Shown: one piece after another, positions 32,111 through 43,789 of the stretch
Layout: every line of letters begins with the position of its first letter
How positions within the stretch are numbered: position 1 is the stretch's first letter
DNA from: Avena insularis
Taxonomy: Eukaryota > Streptophyta > Magnoliopsida > Poales > Poaceae
Length of the DNA stretch: 64,000 nucleotides
Assembly: GCA_023614405.1 (NCBI GenBank)
Contig: CM042693.1
Location: 338,255,527-338,319,526 of the forward strand
Direction: 5' to 3'
Program-made: the position numbers and the translations under genes
The notes under the pieces: model-generated
The model's input: only the letters and a program-made list of their open reading frames with translations
What the model was told of the DNA's origin: nothing
The model's database searches: none

Positions 32111-34720
32111 CTATGTTGGGCTCATGCCTGTTCGTCGTAAATCGTTTGGTGGAGTCGCTTTGGGACCAGCTCGGCGGAGCGCGTGTGCGTGGTTGCCTCG
32201 AAGGCGGTTGAGCCGCCACCCTCCAAGTTGGGCTTCTTGAGAATTGTAGGGTCGTCATTGTTGACCTTGCTCGTGTACTTGGTGATCCCCTCCGCGTGGT
32301 TAGCTTCTGCGGCTATGACGGCGTCGGCGACCTCGGCGCCTTTGGCCTCGCACTTTGCGGCCATGTCGGGGTCGTCGTGGACAGTGATGATGCTGCACGG
32401 CCCTGTGACTTCATCGCGTTGTACTTATAGTGGCGCCGCCATGAATTTGGCAAGCGCCGCCCGAAAGCCTTGATGGTAAAGGCTGTTGAAGGGCACCAGC
32501 TTCGAAGGCGATCCGCTTCGGTCGAAGTTATTTGGTGTCTTGAAGGTGGGGCAGCGTCACCTTACCCGATCAGATGCGCCTTCCGACCGAGGATGATGCC
32601 GTGGAAGGTGGTGTAGGTCATCTTGATCATCGGTGGGGAGCGCGATCACCTGAATGTCGGTATAGAATGTTGATGGAGCTTTGCCGTCCATCAGCGTCTT
32701 GGGGAGCCAGTAGTCTCCCACCTTGGGTTTGACCACCAAGGAAACTCACCCCGGATATTTGATCCGTGGCGAGTGGTCCTCGTGGATCTAGGTGATCCGC
32801 TGCTCAGACCAGTTGAGGAAGCGCGAGATGTAGACCTAGGACATCATGTTGGCTGACGGCGCGAGGCGATGACCTTCTTCGCGCTTGGTGATGAACCCGG
32901 TGTGGAAGCGATCCCGTTGTTTTGAATGCCCGCCATTTGGTGGGTGGTTGTTGGGGTCCTCCCGTGCACGCCGTGCCTTCTCAATCTCCTTCAGTGAGTG
33001 GCAGTCGGCGGTCGTGTGTGTGGTGGGCTTCCCCTCCCTGCTGTGGAACACATAGGGCTGGTTGAGGAGAGTTGCGATTGAACCTCGGCCGCCTTATAGT
33101 TACCGCTTCTCAGCGACGGCCTCGATCGTGGTGGAAGCTCTTGAGCTCGCATGGCGCGTAGCGGCGTTGGCGGACAATCATTCGCCCGTCACCTTGGCGT
33201 TGCGGTGAGGCGAGTGTTCTTTATGCATAGCTCGGGTCGCCTCCGTTGTCGTGACCTTGGCAGCAATTTCCACCGACTTCGTCGTCGGTCTCTTAGTTAG
33301 GGTCCTCCTCGCGTATCGCTTGGTGATCTCAAGGAGGTCTGATATGTTGTCGAGTGTCTTGTACAATCACTTGAACTTGGTGACCAAGGGATCATAGCGG
33401 CACGAGTTCTTGAAGCGATGAATCGCGGTGTCGGGTGGATGCGGACGCGTTGAACCTGAGTCTGCCATTGGACCTTCTTGAGTCAACTCATGAGGTCCCT
33501 GGGCCTTGTCGCTCAGGTCCTCGATGGTGGTGGGTGTAGGATCCCTCGAAATGCTGACGAAGGCGTCGCATATCCTCCTAGGAGTCGATGTTGTCATGAG
33601 GAGGTGTTGATCAATTGTCATTCGCTCCTCCATCATCGGGGAAGGTGGCGGCGGCGAGTGGGTCGGTGTGGCGGCGATTCTCATCGCCATGAGGTATGTG
33701 TCCATCCACATGGGCCGGGTCGTCTGAGGTCGTACTTCTCGATCTCCTTGACGCTTTGAAGTTCGGGTATTTCGCCTCGGATCATTGATACGAAGCATTG
33801 GGGGCCGACTCGGCTGGCGATCACCTTAGTTCGTTAATGGCGATTGGTGAGGTTGTCCTCAAGTAGTCAGGCTAGCGTCGCACCATCTCTGGTTGTTGAT
33901 GATGTGGGTCGTAGCGTCGTGGCTACTGTTGGCAGCGATCATGTTGTTTTGCGGTCGCGGGTTGTTGGTGGAGAGTGCCGCGTTCGCGGGTCGCGGCTGG
34001 AGCTATAGGGGCTCGGGGGTGGGCAATTGAGAGTGTTTGCCATCGTCGGGCGGCCGCTCGAGGCCGCCTTGCTTCCTGACAAGCGGGAGTATCGCGTCCC
34101 GGTCTGCTCCCCAGGTTGTTGCTCGGCGGCCTTGGCGGCGAGCCTGGCGTATTGGATCTGCGAGGCGCCTTCCTCGGTCACGTTGATGTTGTCTGCGGAG
34201 TTCCTCGACCTCCGTTACCATCGTGATCGACGGGATCGGCGTGGAGAAGGGTCTGGCCAGGCGTCCGTGCCTCTCACCATGTAGGTCGCGACATAGCGAC
34301 GAGAACCGTCATGGAAGTGCCGGAGTTTTCCGATCTAGAATCGGTCAAAGATCCCGATGATGGAAGGATCCTCGAAGTCCCCCACGTTAGAGACCTGGTT
34401 GATGGATCGCGGGTGGCGGTGACGATGGATCCGGCGGCCGGCGCGGGTCACCGGTCGGCATCATCCGACCATGTTGGTGTCGGTACGTTGTTGTTGGTCA
34501 AAGCCGTTACTCGGGAGGCGAGGTGGTAGATGGTGCGGACTGACTCTCGGAAGCCGATCATGATGGCGACTCCGGATCTGAGCCAAGTCCTCTAAAGGCG
34601 ATGGCGTCGGTGAAGAAGCGGCGAAGAGGCTGATCATGCCGACTGGCATGATCACGATGTCGCGTGTTGACGGGCGCGGGGGCGTAGCTGCTCGGCAATA
34701 TCTGGAGGATCTCGCCGATC
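32111..34720 (-). pseudogene. Gypsy-2 gag and protease
   Basis: Minus strand. Protease is indicated by PKTLMDGKAPSTFYTDIQ (32739-32640 region), a decayed form of LMDGGSS.... A knuckle-like C/H region with FHSREGKPTTHTTADCHSL is at 33050-33000. Gag core pieces lie at 33180-33800 (ITKRYARRTLTKRPTTKSVE and others), and a charged, low-complexity N-terminal part at 33939-34221. Frames change repeatedly. The first codons cannot be placed with confidence. Confidence 0.6.
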
Positions 34721-34795
34721 CGCGATCATGCGGCGGTGGCGATCATCTAGTTGATTGGAAGATTGGATCTCGCCACGAACACATGCACGACCGGC

Positions 34796-34817
34796 AAGGC
34801 CCCATGGTGGGTGCCAC
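34796..34817 (-). other. Gypsy-2 primer-binding site
   Basis: The minus strand next to the 5' LTR reads GTGGCACCCACCATGGGGCC. It is the same type as the Gypsy-1 site (GTTGGCGCCCCCCGTGGGGC), with changes at several positions. It fixes the inner edge of the LTR at 34818. Confidence 0.65.
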
Positions 34818-35296
34818 TATCATGCAAATAGCCACGGCGAATCTGCGCAATCGACAGCAGTAGTAGAGCGAGGGCAGGCGGACAACCATCTGCGGTCTGA
34901 GATGAGGTGGAGACACAAGGGTTTACCAATTCGGCCCCAGAGGTGAAGGCCTACTCCTGCTAGATTGTATTGATGTGAGAGTACAAGGGCGAACTCGACA
35001 ACTAGGCGGTGAGTTGCAGGGGGTGTATGATGGAACGTGTCCTCTATGTGTACCCTAGGGAGGTTTATATAGATTCACCTCGCTGGGGTTTACAGATCTA
35101 CAACCCGAATTAGTTAAGGATTAGGAGGGTGTTTGACCTAATCTGAGTGGGCTAGCTATGCTTGGGCCTTGACTTCTAGTCGCCTAGCTCCTTGTTGAGT
35201 CTTGATCCAGCCGACATCCTGCAGGCCCACTCGTTGGAAGCTTGGGCCGATAGGAAACGTCCTGCTGGGTATACCCAACTCGGCATATCCCCATCA
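34818..35296 (-). repeat. Gypsy-2 5' LTR
   Basis: 479 bp. On the minus strand it starts TGATGGGGATATGCCGAG at 35296. A minus-strand TATATAAA box is at 35064-35071. It aligns with 23861-24301. Confidence 0.8.
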
Positions 35297-36069
35297 CTTT
35301 GTGAGTGTATCTTTGGGGATCTAGATTTTGGGGGATTTTGTGTTCCCTTTTGTGTTCTTCTTCTCTTGTTCCACCAATAGCTTTAGTAGCTTTGTTGGAA
35401 CTTGAGAGTGAGGGATTTGAGCATCTTTGTGGTGTTCTTGCCATTTAAATTAGGTGCATCGGTTTGAGTTCTCCTAGGAGGATTTGGTGAGTGAAAGTTG
35501 AGAAGCTTTTTACTCTTGGGTTCTTCGAACCCTAGACGGTTTGTTGGTGTTTCAGGTTGTGACCTTGGTGGCGTTTCTTGGGAGCCTCCAATTAAGTTGT
35601 GGAGAAGTGCCCCAACCTTGTGAGAGGTTCCGTTTTGCCACCGACAAGTGCACCGATAGTGGAAGTGTTGATCGATCCTGTTGGGGTGAGATTCACCGGA
35701 GAATAAGGGAGGCCTTTTGTGGCGTAGGTGGTTAGATACCACCCCCTCTCCAAGCAGGCGTACTCCATGTTGGAAGGAACTTCGGTAAAATATATGCGTC
35801 CCCTCGTGCCTCAGTTATCTCTATACCTGAGTTCTTTACTTATGCACTTTACATTGTGATAGCCTTCATGCTTGAAGTAATCTATATCTTTCTATCACAT
35901 TGTTGCTTGTATTGCTTAGCATAAGTTGTTGGTGCACATAGGTGAACCCTAGTTGTTCTAGGTTGTACTTGACAAAGTAAGCTAGTTTAATTCCTCCTTT
36001 ATCGAGCCACCCTCGGAAAAATTTTAATCGCCTATTCACCCCCCTCTAGGTGACATCTGTATCCTTTCA

Positions 36070-37680
36070 ACAATGCCCTTTGGGCTCAAGAGCATGAGCA
36101 CGACCTATCAGCGGTGCATGCAAGCATGCTGAAGAGCCAAATTAGTGCAACATTCAATTCTATGTCGGCGACATAGTATTCAAGACCAAGAAATCCGAAC
36201 AGCAGTCGACGATCTCCACGAGATGTTTGACAACCTTGATCGATATAGGATCAAGCTGAACACAGAAAAGTGCGCCTTGGCGTCCCATACGGGCAATTGC
36301 TCGGATACTTCATTTCGAAAGAGGCATCGAGGCCAACCCGAAGAAAATCAAGGATATACTAGCCATGGAAGCGAAGAATATCAAAGGAGTCTAGCAGCTA
36401 GCTGGGCATATTGTGGCCCTCGGCGAGTTCATCGACCCGCATGGGTGAAAAGGCTCTCCTTCTATGAAGCTCCATAAAGGCCGACAAGTTCAGTGAACGG
36501 AAGGCTGATGAGGCATTGAAGACCTCAATAACCTCTCTAGATCCACCATACTTGGTAACTCCAAAGGAGATAGAGCCCATGTTGCTCTATATTGCTGCAA
36601 CACATCAAGTGGTCGGCATGGCCCTTGTAATTGAAACGACCCAAAAGCAGCAAAACCCCACGGTACAACGCCGATCTATTACCTCGGTGAAGTCTGATGC
36701 CTACAAAGCAAAAGGTATCCCATTACCAAAATCTTTCCTACGTATTCATGGTGCATCGAATGTGCCATTACTTCTAGGAGCATCAGTTGGCAAGTGCGTC
36801 AATGACCGCCCTATCGCACGTCTTCAACATCCACGAAGCTATGGGACATGTAGCCCTATGGGGCAACGAGCTACCCCACGGGACATCATCTACGAGCGTC
36901 GCACCACCATCAAGTCGTAGGTGCTTCATGACTTCTTTATCCATTGGATGGGCTCGAGCTTCGAATACTCCGGACATGTCCCAGATCTGGGCGATGCGCC
37001 GATGGTTCCAAATAGGACGCCGGTTGGACTGGAGTAATCTTGACATCCCCTCAAGGGACAAGATGAGGTGTGTTGCGAATGAAATTCCGTGCATCAACGG
37101 CGAGGCTGATCTGAGGCACTCTGCCGCGGCATGCGGATGGATAAAGTGTGTGGCGCCCGCGATTGGTCATCTCACGGTGACTCAATCTCATCGTCTAGTA
37201 GGCGATGAACCAATGTAACGCCGTCGGCGAATAACATGATCGCTTATCGCGACCTCTACAACACACTCGAATAAGACTTGACTCACGAGCTTTGGCACAT
37301 TGGTCAAGAAAGCAATGAAGAAGTGACAAGCTCGTCAACATCAGGTCCACTTGCACCCCAGTACTAATGGGCGTATTCCTCGAAAGATCTGTGGCGCTCC
37401 ATCAAGCGCAAAACTCCCAAGAACACGATCGAGGCTGCGGGTTGTGGGACACTCGGGCTCGCCACGAAAAAATGGAGGCATCCGAAGATCCGAGGCGGAC
37501 GTCGAGCTAGTAAGCCTCATGCAGGTCCTAGAAGTTCAGCAAACATGGAACCAACCATACCTCGGTGCACCTTTAAGCAAGCAATTACCCTAGGACCCAG
37601 CGGACACCGGGCATATCGCTAGCCGATCAAAAGACTTCACTATCATTAATGGGTAGTTGTACAAGTACAACGTCACGGCA
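36070..37680 (+). pseudogene. Gypsy-3 RT (second part) and RNase H
   Basis: The RT frame resumes with MPFGLKSMSTTYQRCMQ-like sequence right after the nested insertion. The catalytic box is YVGD at 36161-36172, so the first catalytic Asp is replaced by Gly. Downstream motifs are DRYRIKLNTEKCAL and LGYFISKRGIEANPKKIK-like text. RNase H segments extend from about 36550 (LLYIAATHQVVGMALVIET) to about 37300, mostly frameshifted. Confidence 0.75.
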
Positions 37681-38757
37681 TACTCGGTGACATGTCACCA
37701 ATAGTGATGGTAGAGCATCCTCCTCGACATCCACGAAGGCATCTGCGGCCACCAGCAGACGATCGCGCCTTAGTCGCCAAGGGCTCTCTGAGCTGTTTTC
37801 TCTTGCCAACCATGATCGCCATGCCAAGGACATTGTTGATAAGTGCAGCTTGCCAAAGGTTTGTATACAAACCACACGCACTAGGCTTAGATCTATGGCC
37901 CATACCATTTCCTTGGCCCTTTGCCCAATGGGCACTCAACATAGTTGGCAAACTACAGAAATGCTCACCTAGAGGACACATCTTGCTCCTGGTGGCAATC
38001 GAGAAGTTCACAAAGTGGATTGAGGCCATGCCTGTCACTAACCAAACCGGCACCACTACCGTTAAGTTCTTCCAATCCATTGTCAATAGGTTGGGTGTCT
38101 CACAATATGAAAACAGCACAAACTTCACCTCGAATGAGTTTTGATACTTCGAAGGATTTGGCATCAACATCACATATGCCTCTGTGGCGCATCCACAAAT
38201 AAATCGACAGGTCGAAAAGGCCAACGGCCTCGTCTGCAACGCAATTAATAAGCGACTGTTGTGCCCACTCGAACGATTGGCGGGAGCATGTGCAGATGAG
38301 CTACCCTCCATCCTTTGGAGCTTGCGCTGTGCCAAATAGTGCCATCGGCTACGCCCTTCTTCACGGTGCGCAGGCGAGAAATGTTACGCCAGTGCGCCAC
38401 AAGGCCCCACGGATCGTTGCTTACGGCGAAGAAATCGTCGGCCGCACTCAAAGATGTCGTCGACACATTGGACGAAGCCTGATACATTGTCGCGGCCCAT
38501 TCGATGGTGTACCAGCAAAGTATCCGCAACTACCACAATAGATGGCTACGCCCAAGGTCCTTCGTCTAAGGAGACCTCATCCTACGACTCAAGCAGGAAG
38601 GGCACCTGAAGCTAGAGTCACCCTGGGAAGGACCCTACATGGTCACCGAAGTAATTCTGGTGGCGCCTACCGCCTCAAGGACGTTGAGTCCGGAGTAGCA
38701 TACTCCAACCCTTGGAACATCACATAACTACAACACTTCTACCCTTAGTCGTCTTTA
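37681..38757 (+). pseudogene. Gypsy-3 integrase
   Basis: Plus strand. The core includes FAQWALNIVGKLQKC (37920-37960), where the usual catalytic Asp position is occupied by Asn. Then come LLVAIEKFTKWIEAMPVTNQ and NSTNFTSNEF, where the usual TDNGT segment is partly lost. HPQ-NRQVEKANGLV-like sequence follows at about 38190, and a C-terminal part ends near 38757 (VAYSNPWNIT, then QHFYP). Two of the catalytic positions are altered, so it is inactive. Confidence 0.75.
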
Positions 38758-39100
38758 CTTTCAATAAGTCTATTCAGCCAGGCTACTCAGCTGAAACTTG
38801 TATCCCTTACTATGCGATGAATAAAAGCTAAGTTCCTTAGCCAACATACTTTTCTCTCTCATGTACATTTACATTCTTAAATACGCTCAGGGGCTTCGCC
38901 TCACCCTACGACATCATCGACAGTCACAATAATGCATCACCCTGAGTACATGATCATGACAGGCTAACGAAAAGGACATGCACAAATCAACATCAACAAA
39001 GCACTACGTGCAAATACATTTGTACAAACTTTACAAGGGCACACAAAAGCCAACCGAAACTATAATTTTTTTGCATTACTTTGTCCAAAACCTGCAGGAC
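38758..39100. other. Spacer between convergent genes in Gypsy-3
   Basis: An AT-rich stretch with no supportable gene. A plus-strand AATAAA at 38820-38825 is a possible polyadenylation signal just after pol. Confidence 0.4.
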
Positions 39101-42100
39101 TCAAATACACAGGAGCATAACGTTTGTCCGATCATCAAAGAAGTCCACGATGTCCTCGGCATGGCGAGCCACTATAGCATAATGCGGGTGCATATTCAAT
39201 GCCATACCATCCAGAGGAACGGGTGGCCTCGCCGCTATTTCCGCCAAATCAACGTCACGGCGATGCAGCCGAACAAGCGCTAGTGCCGCCTTCGCACCTG
39301 CCAAATGTTTTTGGTGCACAAGATCTTTCACGACATCTACGCTTTGGAACTTCCCTAGCATCCCCAAGAAGGGCGGGCCGCATCCAGGGAAAACATTGCA
39401 GCCTAGATAGATGTGAGTGAAGACCTCGCACGCTTAAAGATCAGAAGCACTTGGTGAACATGAACTTGAACCGTTGCGACCACAGTCACCCGGTCACGAT
39501 CCATCCAAAAGAAATCTCCGGCCTCCAACTCCTGTTGGGTGAGGCAATTGAGCCTAATAGCAACACTCTCCTACATTCTGCGGAAGAAGATTGTAACTAA
39601 CAAGAGCAACCTCGGAAGCCGCAGAGGTGGGGCCCAGCCAAAAACAAAACACAGACATCCACGATGACACATTGATTTGCTACGATCTATCGAAATTCTT
39701 CAAGGAGAAATTCCTCTCTCACAATGACCCACTCCGTCTTGGATTTCCAAACATATGCATAGCCACGGATGATAAGAACATCTTTCTCCAGGATCCAGAT
39801 GCAGTCACATAGTAAAGGCAACTGCGATGCCTCACTTATCGGTGGATGGACAACAGCCAAGGTAGATGATGTGGTCTCGGGGTCAGCATTTGAAGGGCCC
39901 TAAGAGGCGCACAAGCGACAAAGTGTAAGGACAAGGGCAATCGATCGCTGTAAAAGGAAATTCATATATTTACATCAACAAAACCACTCGTGGTAGGTAG
40001 AATCATCGGTATAGGGCATTACATGCGCGATGGCAACAAACTCAAAACTACAAAAGCGACTACGATGCAAGGACCTAAGGACAGCCACATACGGAGCAAC
40101 CGACTCTGAGGCCTTGGCCTTGGCCACCGGCTGCTGCTCCGGTGCATATGTGGCTAGAAAGGTCAATAATCGAGAGCCAAAATGCTTGGCGGGAGGCGAA
40201 GAAGCAAAACTACTTGATAACATCCACATGGCATCTTAGAATGACACAGTTCGAGTTCAATAGCGTACCAGCTACCATCGCCATTGCCAAGCCAAGGTGG
40301 CGCCCATGCCCAGGGTTTTCTTGTAATGTGCAGCGCATCCCTGCCGGAGTCCTTTGCCAAGGGTGACACGTCGAGGCGGCGCCGGAAAGATATCTCGATG
40401 GCAAGCGGCAAGGACCTCCTTGGCCTTGCCAGCGTCTCGAGGATAGAGCTGCTGTGGTCTTCAACCGCGCAATTGCATCCTCCACCGGCTCCCCATGCTC
40501 CAAGACATCGTGATCAAGCGCGATGTCGTGGCATCTATAGATTGTGGCAAAAGAAGTTTTGGGTGGCGAAATGCACGAAAAACTTCGAGGAGGAGAAGTA
40601 TGGTAACTCACCATATAACACTTTGGCGACTACCATAAGCTTATTTGCCATCGCCTTCTCCCAAGATGCAGCAGCGGATGCAAGTTTCTCTTCGTGGTCT
40701 GGGCCTCCTGCCTAAAAGCGCTCAAGGGCCTCCACGGCATCTTCGCCTTGGTCTTCGCTTTGGTTGTGCCTCTTTTGAGTGCGTTCAGCTTATGGAGAGC
40801 CTCATTGTTCTCATCTGCAAAAAGCAAAAGGAAGAAAGATCGAAAACAAAAACTGCCATAGGCACCCAAGGAAAACAAGTAGAAGTGTACACACCTTAGA
40901 GCTGCTGAAATATTTCCTCCAAGGTAAGGTATTGCTTTGAGGTGATTGATGTCATGGATGAAGGGCTGCAACAAGAAACAACAAACCAGATAAATAAATG
41001 ACTCGGGGCTGCCCGTGTTAAATGGATAATGCTTACATGTCCACCTAAGACTCCAAAGGAGTAGCTTGCATCTTCAGTAACGACCACGAGTCCTTAGCTT
41101 CAAGGAGTTCGATCGATGTCACGGAGTTGGTTGGTATCTTTGGGAGGAGGTGCATGCTGTCGTGCATCATCTTGAATCCACAGCTACCTCTTGGTCTTGT
41201 CCTTTATGGATTCACCTAAGGAGGACGCATGATGCAACAAGAACTATCAAGTCACTCAAAACATTGAAAAGATTACAGCTTAGCACAATCAAAGCATATG
41301 AGCATCTGATACTTGAAGGGATATCGAGAGGTTAAAAACTAGCATTGCCTTTGTTCTTCTTGGCCTGCGGTTGAGGATCCATGGCGGAGGGCACCACGAG
41401 AATAGGTGGTAGCACCTTCATCAAGTAGAGTGTCGTTTCTTGAAAGGCGAGGCCCTTGATGATGGCGGCATCATGGCATCGAGGTTTTGCTCTAGGATCT
41501 CTTGTGAGAGTTCCCTTTGCTATGCTTTCGGTGGCTTTTCGTAGTAAGCGAATCTTGTGGGAGGAACATGGAATCAGATTCCGCATCTCCTCCATCCGGC
41601 GCAACCGTGTATTTCTTAGGAAGGGGAGGCATCATGCTCTCCACCTTAAGTTCCTATGAAACACCAGAGGAATGTCAAAGTCAAGAACAAAAAACACAAA
41701 CAAAAGAAAATGCACTACGTGCAAGTACAAGACTCACCTGAGGAACTTCCTTCCTCGCGCTGAAGGGGGCAGTCAACGACTTCCCCGGAAACTCCTCTTC
41801 GGCCTAGAACTTCACCAAGGGTCGGCGCCAGTCAGGTCGGTGAGGACAACTACTCATCCGACACTCTCGTCGGGTCACTAAGCGCGGAATCTGAAACATC
41901 AGTGCGCCCTGCCTAGAGGGCCACACCCGATGCTTAAGGAATGTGGATGATGTCGTATGGAGACCTCACTTGCGTCGCACCAGCTGAGCACCTCCACTCG
42001 CTTATAGCTTCTCCACCACTTGAGTTTCACCCTCCATAACATCGTTAGACCACGCAGCTTTGGTGACCACCTTCTTGGTGTCGAAGGAGCTAATCCATAG

Positions 42101-42823
42101 TACTAGTCGTCGAGTTTGGAGTCACGAAGATAGAACCACTTGTTCCTCCATCCTTGGATGGATTCACGCGAGTTGGAAGGTGAAGTACTTTCGGCGGTGG
42201 GGCGGATGGATATCCGCACCCACCGTAGCGTAAACACCGCTAGTACCCGCCTCTTCACGGAATAGAGTTTCCTAAAGGGGCCAAAGTGCGGATCGATTCC
42301 AAGCCAGCACTCACACACCATGATGAAGCATGTGATATGCAAAGGGAGTTGGCGACAACGATGGAGTTGCAACTTGCAAAGAAAAAGGAGACCCGCGAAG
42401 AAATTTGTGAAGCGGGAGAAAGCATCGGATGACAAACCGTAAAACATAACCACGAAACCTTGGATTGGTTCGGGTTACCTCGAACCAGGAAGAATGGTGT
42501 CGCTTTTCTCCTCTGGGATCAGGATGAATTCGTAGGCAGCGTGGGTTAACCTACCTCATCGATGGCCGCCACCAGCTACCATTAGTGGCCTTGGCAGCGG
42601 TGGTAGCCTTCTTGGTGCCAACATCGCTTGTTACAGCGGCAGAGGAGGACTTCTTTCTTGCCCATCTTTCTTGCTTGGCGTGATCACGATGGGCGTGAAG
42701 GAATGAAGAGGAAAAGCGAAGAATGTCAAGTGCATAAGGGCGAGCTCTAGAAGTAGAGGAAGAGAAAAAAGAGAGAAAATGGCAAAGGGAAAAGCTACCA
42801 CGATCCCTCGTGGTATAAAACAA
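39101..42823 (-). pseudogene. Antisense extra gene of Gypsy-3 (same family)
   Basis: Minus strand, opposite to this element's pol. The N-terminal part is at 42823-42551 (Lys/Ser-rich, KKATTAAKATNG). The family core is at 42453-42103: FSRFTNFFAGLLFLCKLQLH, then C-E-C-W-L-G at 42315-42298, then IDPHFGPFRKLYSVKRR, and SIQGWRNKWFYLRDSK. The C-terminal exon at 39367-39101 reads AGAKAALALVRLHRRDVDLA and ARHAEDIVDFFDD, comparable in position to the C-terminus of the Gypsy-1 copy. The middle (39400-42100) has short open pieces consistent with several exons and introns, but I could not place the splice sites. The gene is broken by stops and frameshifts. Confidence 0.6.
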
Positions 42824-43160
42824 CGAGGACGATGATGCAGAATTGTTGATCCATTTACCCTAACATGTATCCTTCATCGTGACATACCGTGGGGAACACG
42901 CGAACCGTCGAAACACGCAGCCCACCATGTGCGGAAATCGAGGAGAGCGCTGTAAATTTTTAAGTAAACGGCAGCGTGACTAGTCAAGTCCCGGTTAGGA
43001 AGTGGGACCCATGATCGTATAGTCACATTGCTTCTGCTACCACAGACGGTTGAGATCACCAGGCGTCAGCAATGATGTCAGTATAAGTGAAGGCCGGCAA
43101 CGGCTCCAATATTTTCGATTCCAAATAAAAGTACTTACTCGAGTCTGCGACTCAAACAAC

Positions 43161-43450
43161 TACTCGGGGGCTACTCCTATCAGGGAGGCGATGGTCGCAC
43201 ACGAAAATTTGGTAAGGTCCACTAAGTCGACGAAGAAATTCCTGACTGAGTTGATGCGTTCTTGAGTCTCTGACTCGATTTGGGACTCGGGGCTACTCCC
43301 CATAAGGAAGTGTTGGTCGTGCATTTGAAAAAGTGTCAGCATTGATGGCATTTTCAAGGTCATCAAAGAACTTCTGGATGTTGAATGACTAATAACTATA
43401 AGTCTCTGCTTTCAGTCTGCAGTCGAATAGACACTGGGCTACTCCCATAG
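43161..43450 (+). repeat. PPT-like tandem repeat before the Gypsy-3 LTR
   Basis: Three copies of a block with a polypurine-tract-like motif: TACTCGGGGGCTACTCC at 43161, GACTCGGGGCTACTCC at 43284, and GACACTGGGCTACTCCC at about 43430. Each is followed by 'gg(a)g..gc(g)(a/c)tggtc(g)cac'-like text. The period is about 123-147 bp. It is the Gypsy-3 counterpart of the 6227-6620 repeat in Gypsy-1. Confidence 0.65.
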
Positions 43451-43789
43451 GGAGCGCTGGTCACACACCCTATAAAATAGGTAAATAAGATCTTCGGATC
43501 CTTCATGATTACAACAAAGCATACATCTCATTCAGCAATTTGCTCGTAGCAGCTAAGAGAGGCAATGTCTCCTTAAGTCACCCAAGCGCCTCATGGCGAT
43601 AAACTTTCGGATGTTGTGTCTGCGACACAAGAATGAACCTATAGATACTTCTAATGGCGGCAATACCCGGTGTGCTCTGCTAGTAATATTCCGGGTTAGC
43701 GAGGCATGATGAAAAATCTGATGGACGCATTACCGGTACATAACTCAAAACAACTGGAATTGAATCTTGTAAGACCTCACGCGGCTTTG

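Larger units (their letters stand above)
23861..35296 (-). mobile_element. Gypsy-2: two-LTR Tat-like Gypsy element with antisense extra gene
   Basis: LTRs at about 23861-24301 and 34818-35296 bound an 11.4-kb element nested in the solo-LTR-like unit. Minus-strand order: 5' LTR, primer-binding site, gag, protease, RT, RNase H, integrase. An antisense gene on the plus strand lies between integrase and the polypurine tract. The architecture is the same as Gypsy-1, but the DNA sequence is well diverged, so it belongs to another family. Pol is broken by many frameshifts. The right-hand target sequence is CTTTG (35297-35301). A CTTTC at 23856-23860 is a possible imperfect duplication, but the left LTR edge is uncertain by tens of bases because this copy seems to carry a deletion there. 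Confidence 0.8.
22362..36069. mobile_element. Nested solo-LTR-like element (about 2.27 kb without its own insertion)
   Basis: Starts TGAAAGAACATG and ends TATCCTTTCA, giving TG...CA ends. It is flanked by identical ACAAT at 22357-22361 and 36070-36074. The two parts, 22362 to about 23860 and 35297-36069, are separated by Gypsy-2. They contain no pol domain, primer-binding site or second LTR. The 3' part ends with 'attcacccccctctaggtga', widely seen at one end of a grass LTR family. I interpret it as a large solo LTR. A non-coding terminal-repeat element of another type is possible, but the 5-bp duplication argues for retrotransposon integrase. Confidence 0.75.

Noticed and set aside
22362..36069. 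Nested unit considered as a CACTA or other DNA transposon with a 3-bp duplication (CAA)
   Set aside because: Shifting the boundary by one base gives a perfect 5-bp duplication ACAAT and TG...CA ends, which fits an LTR better.
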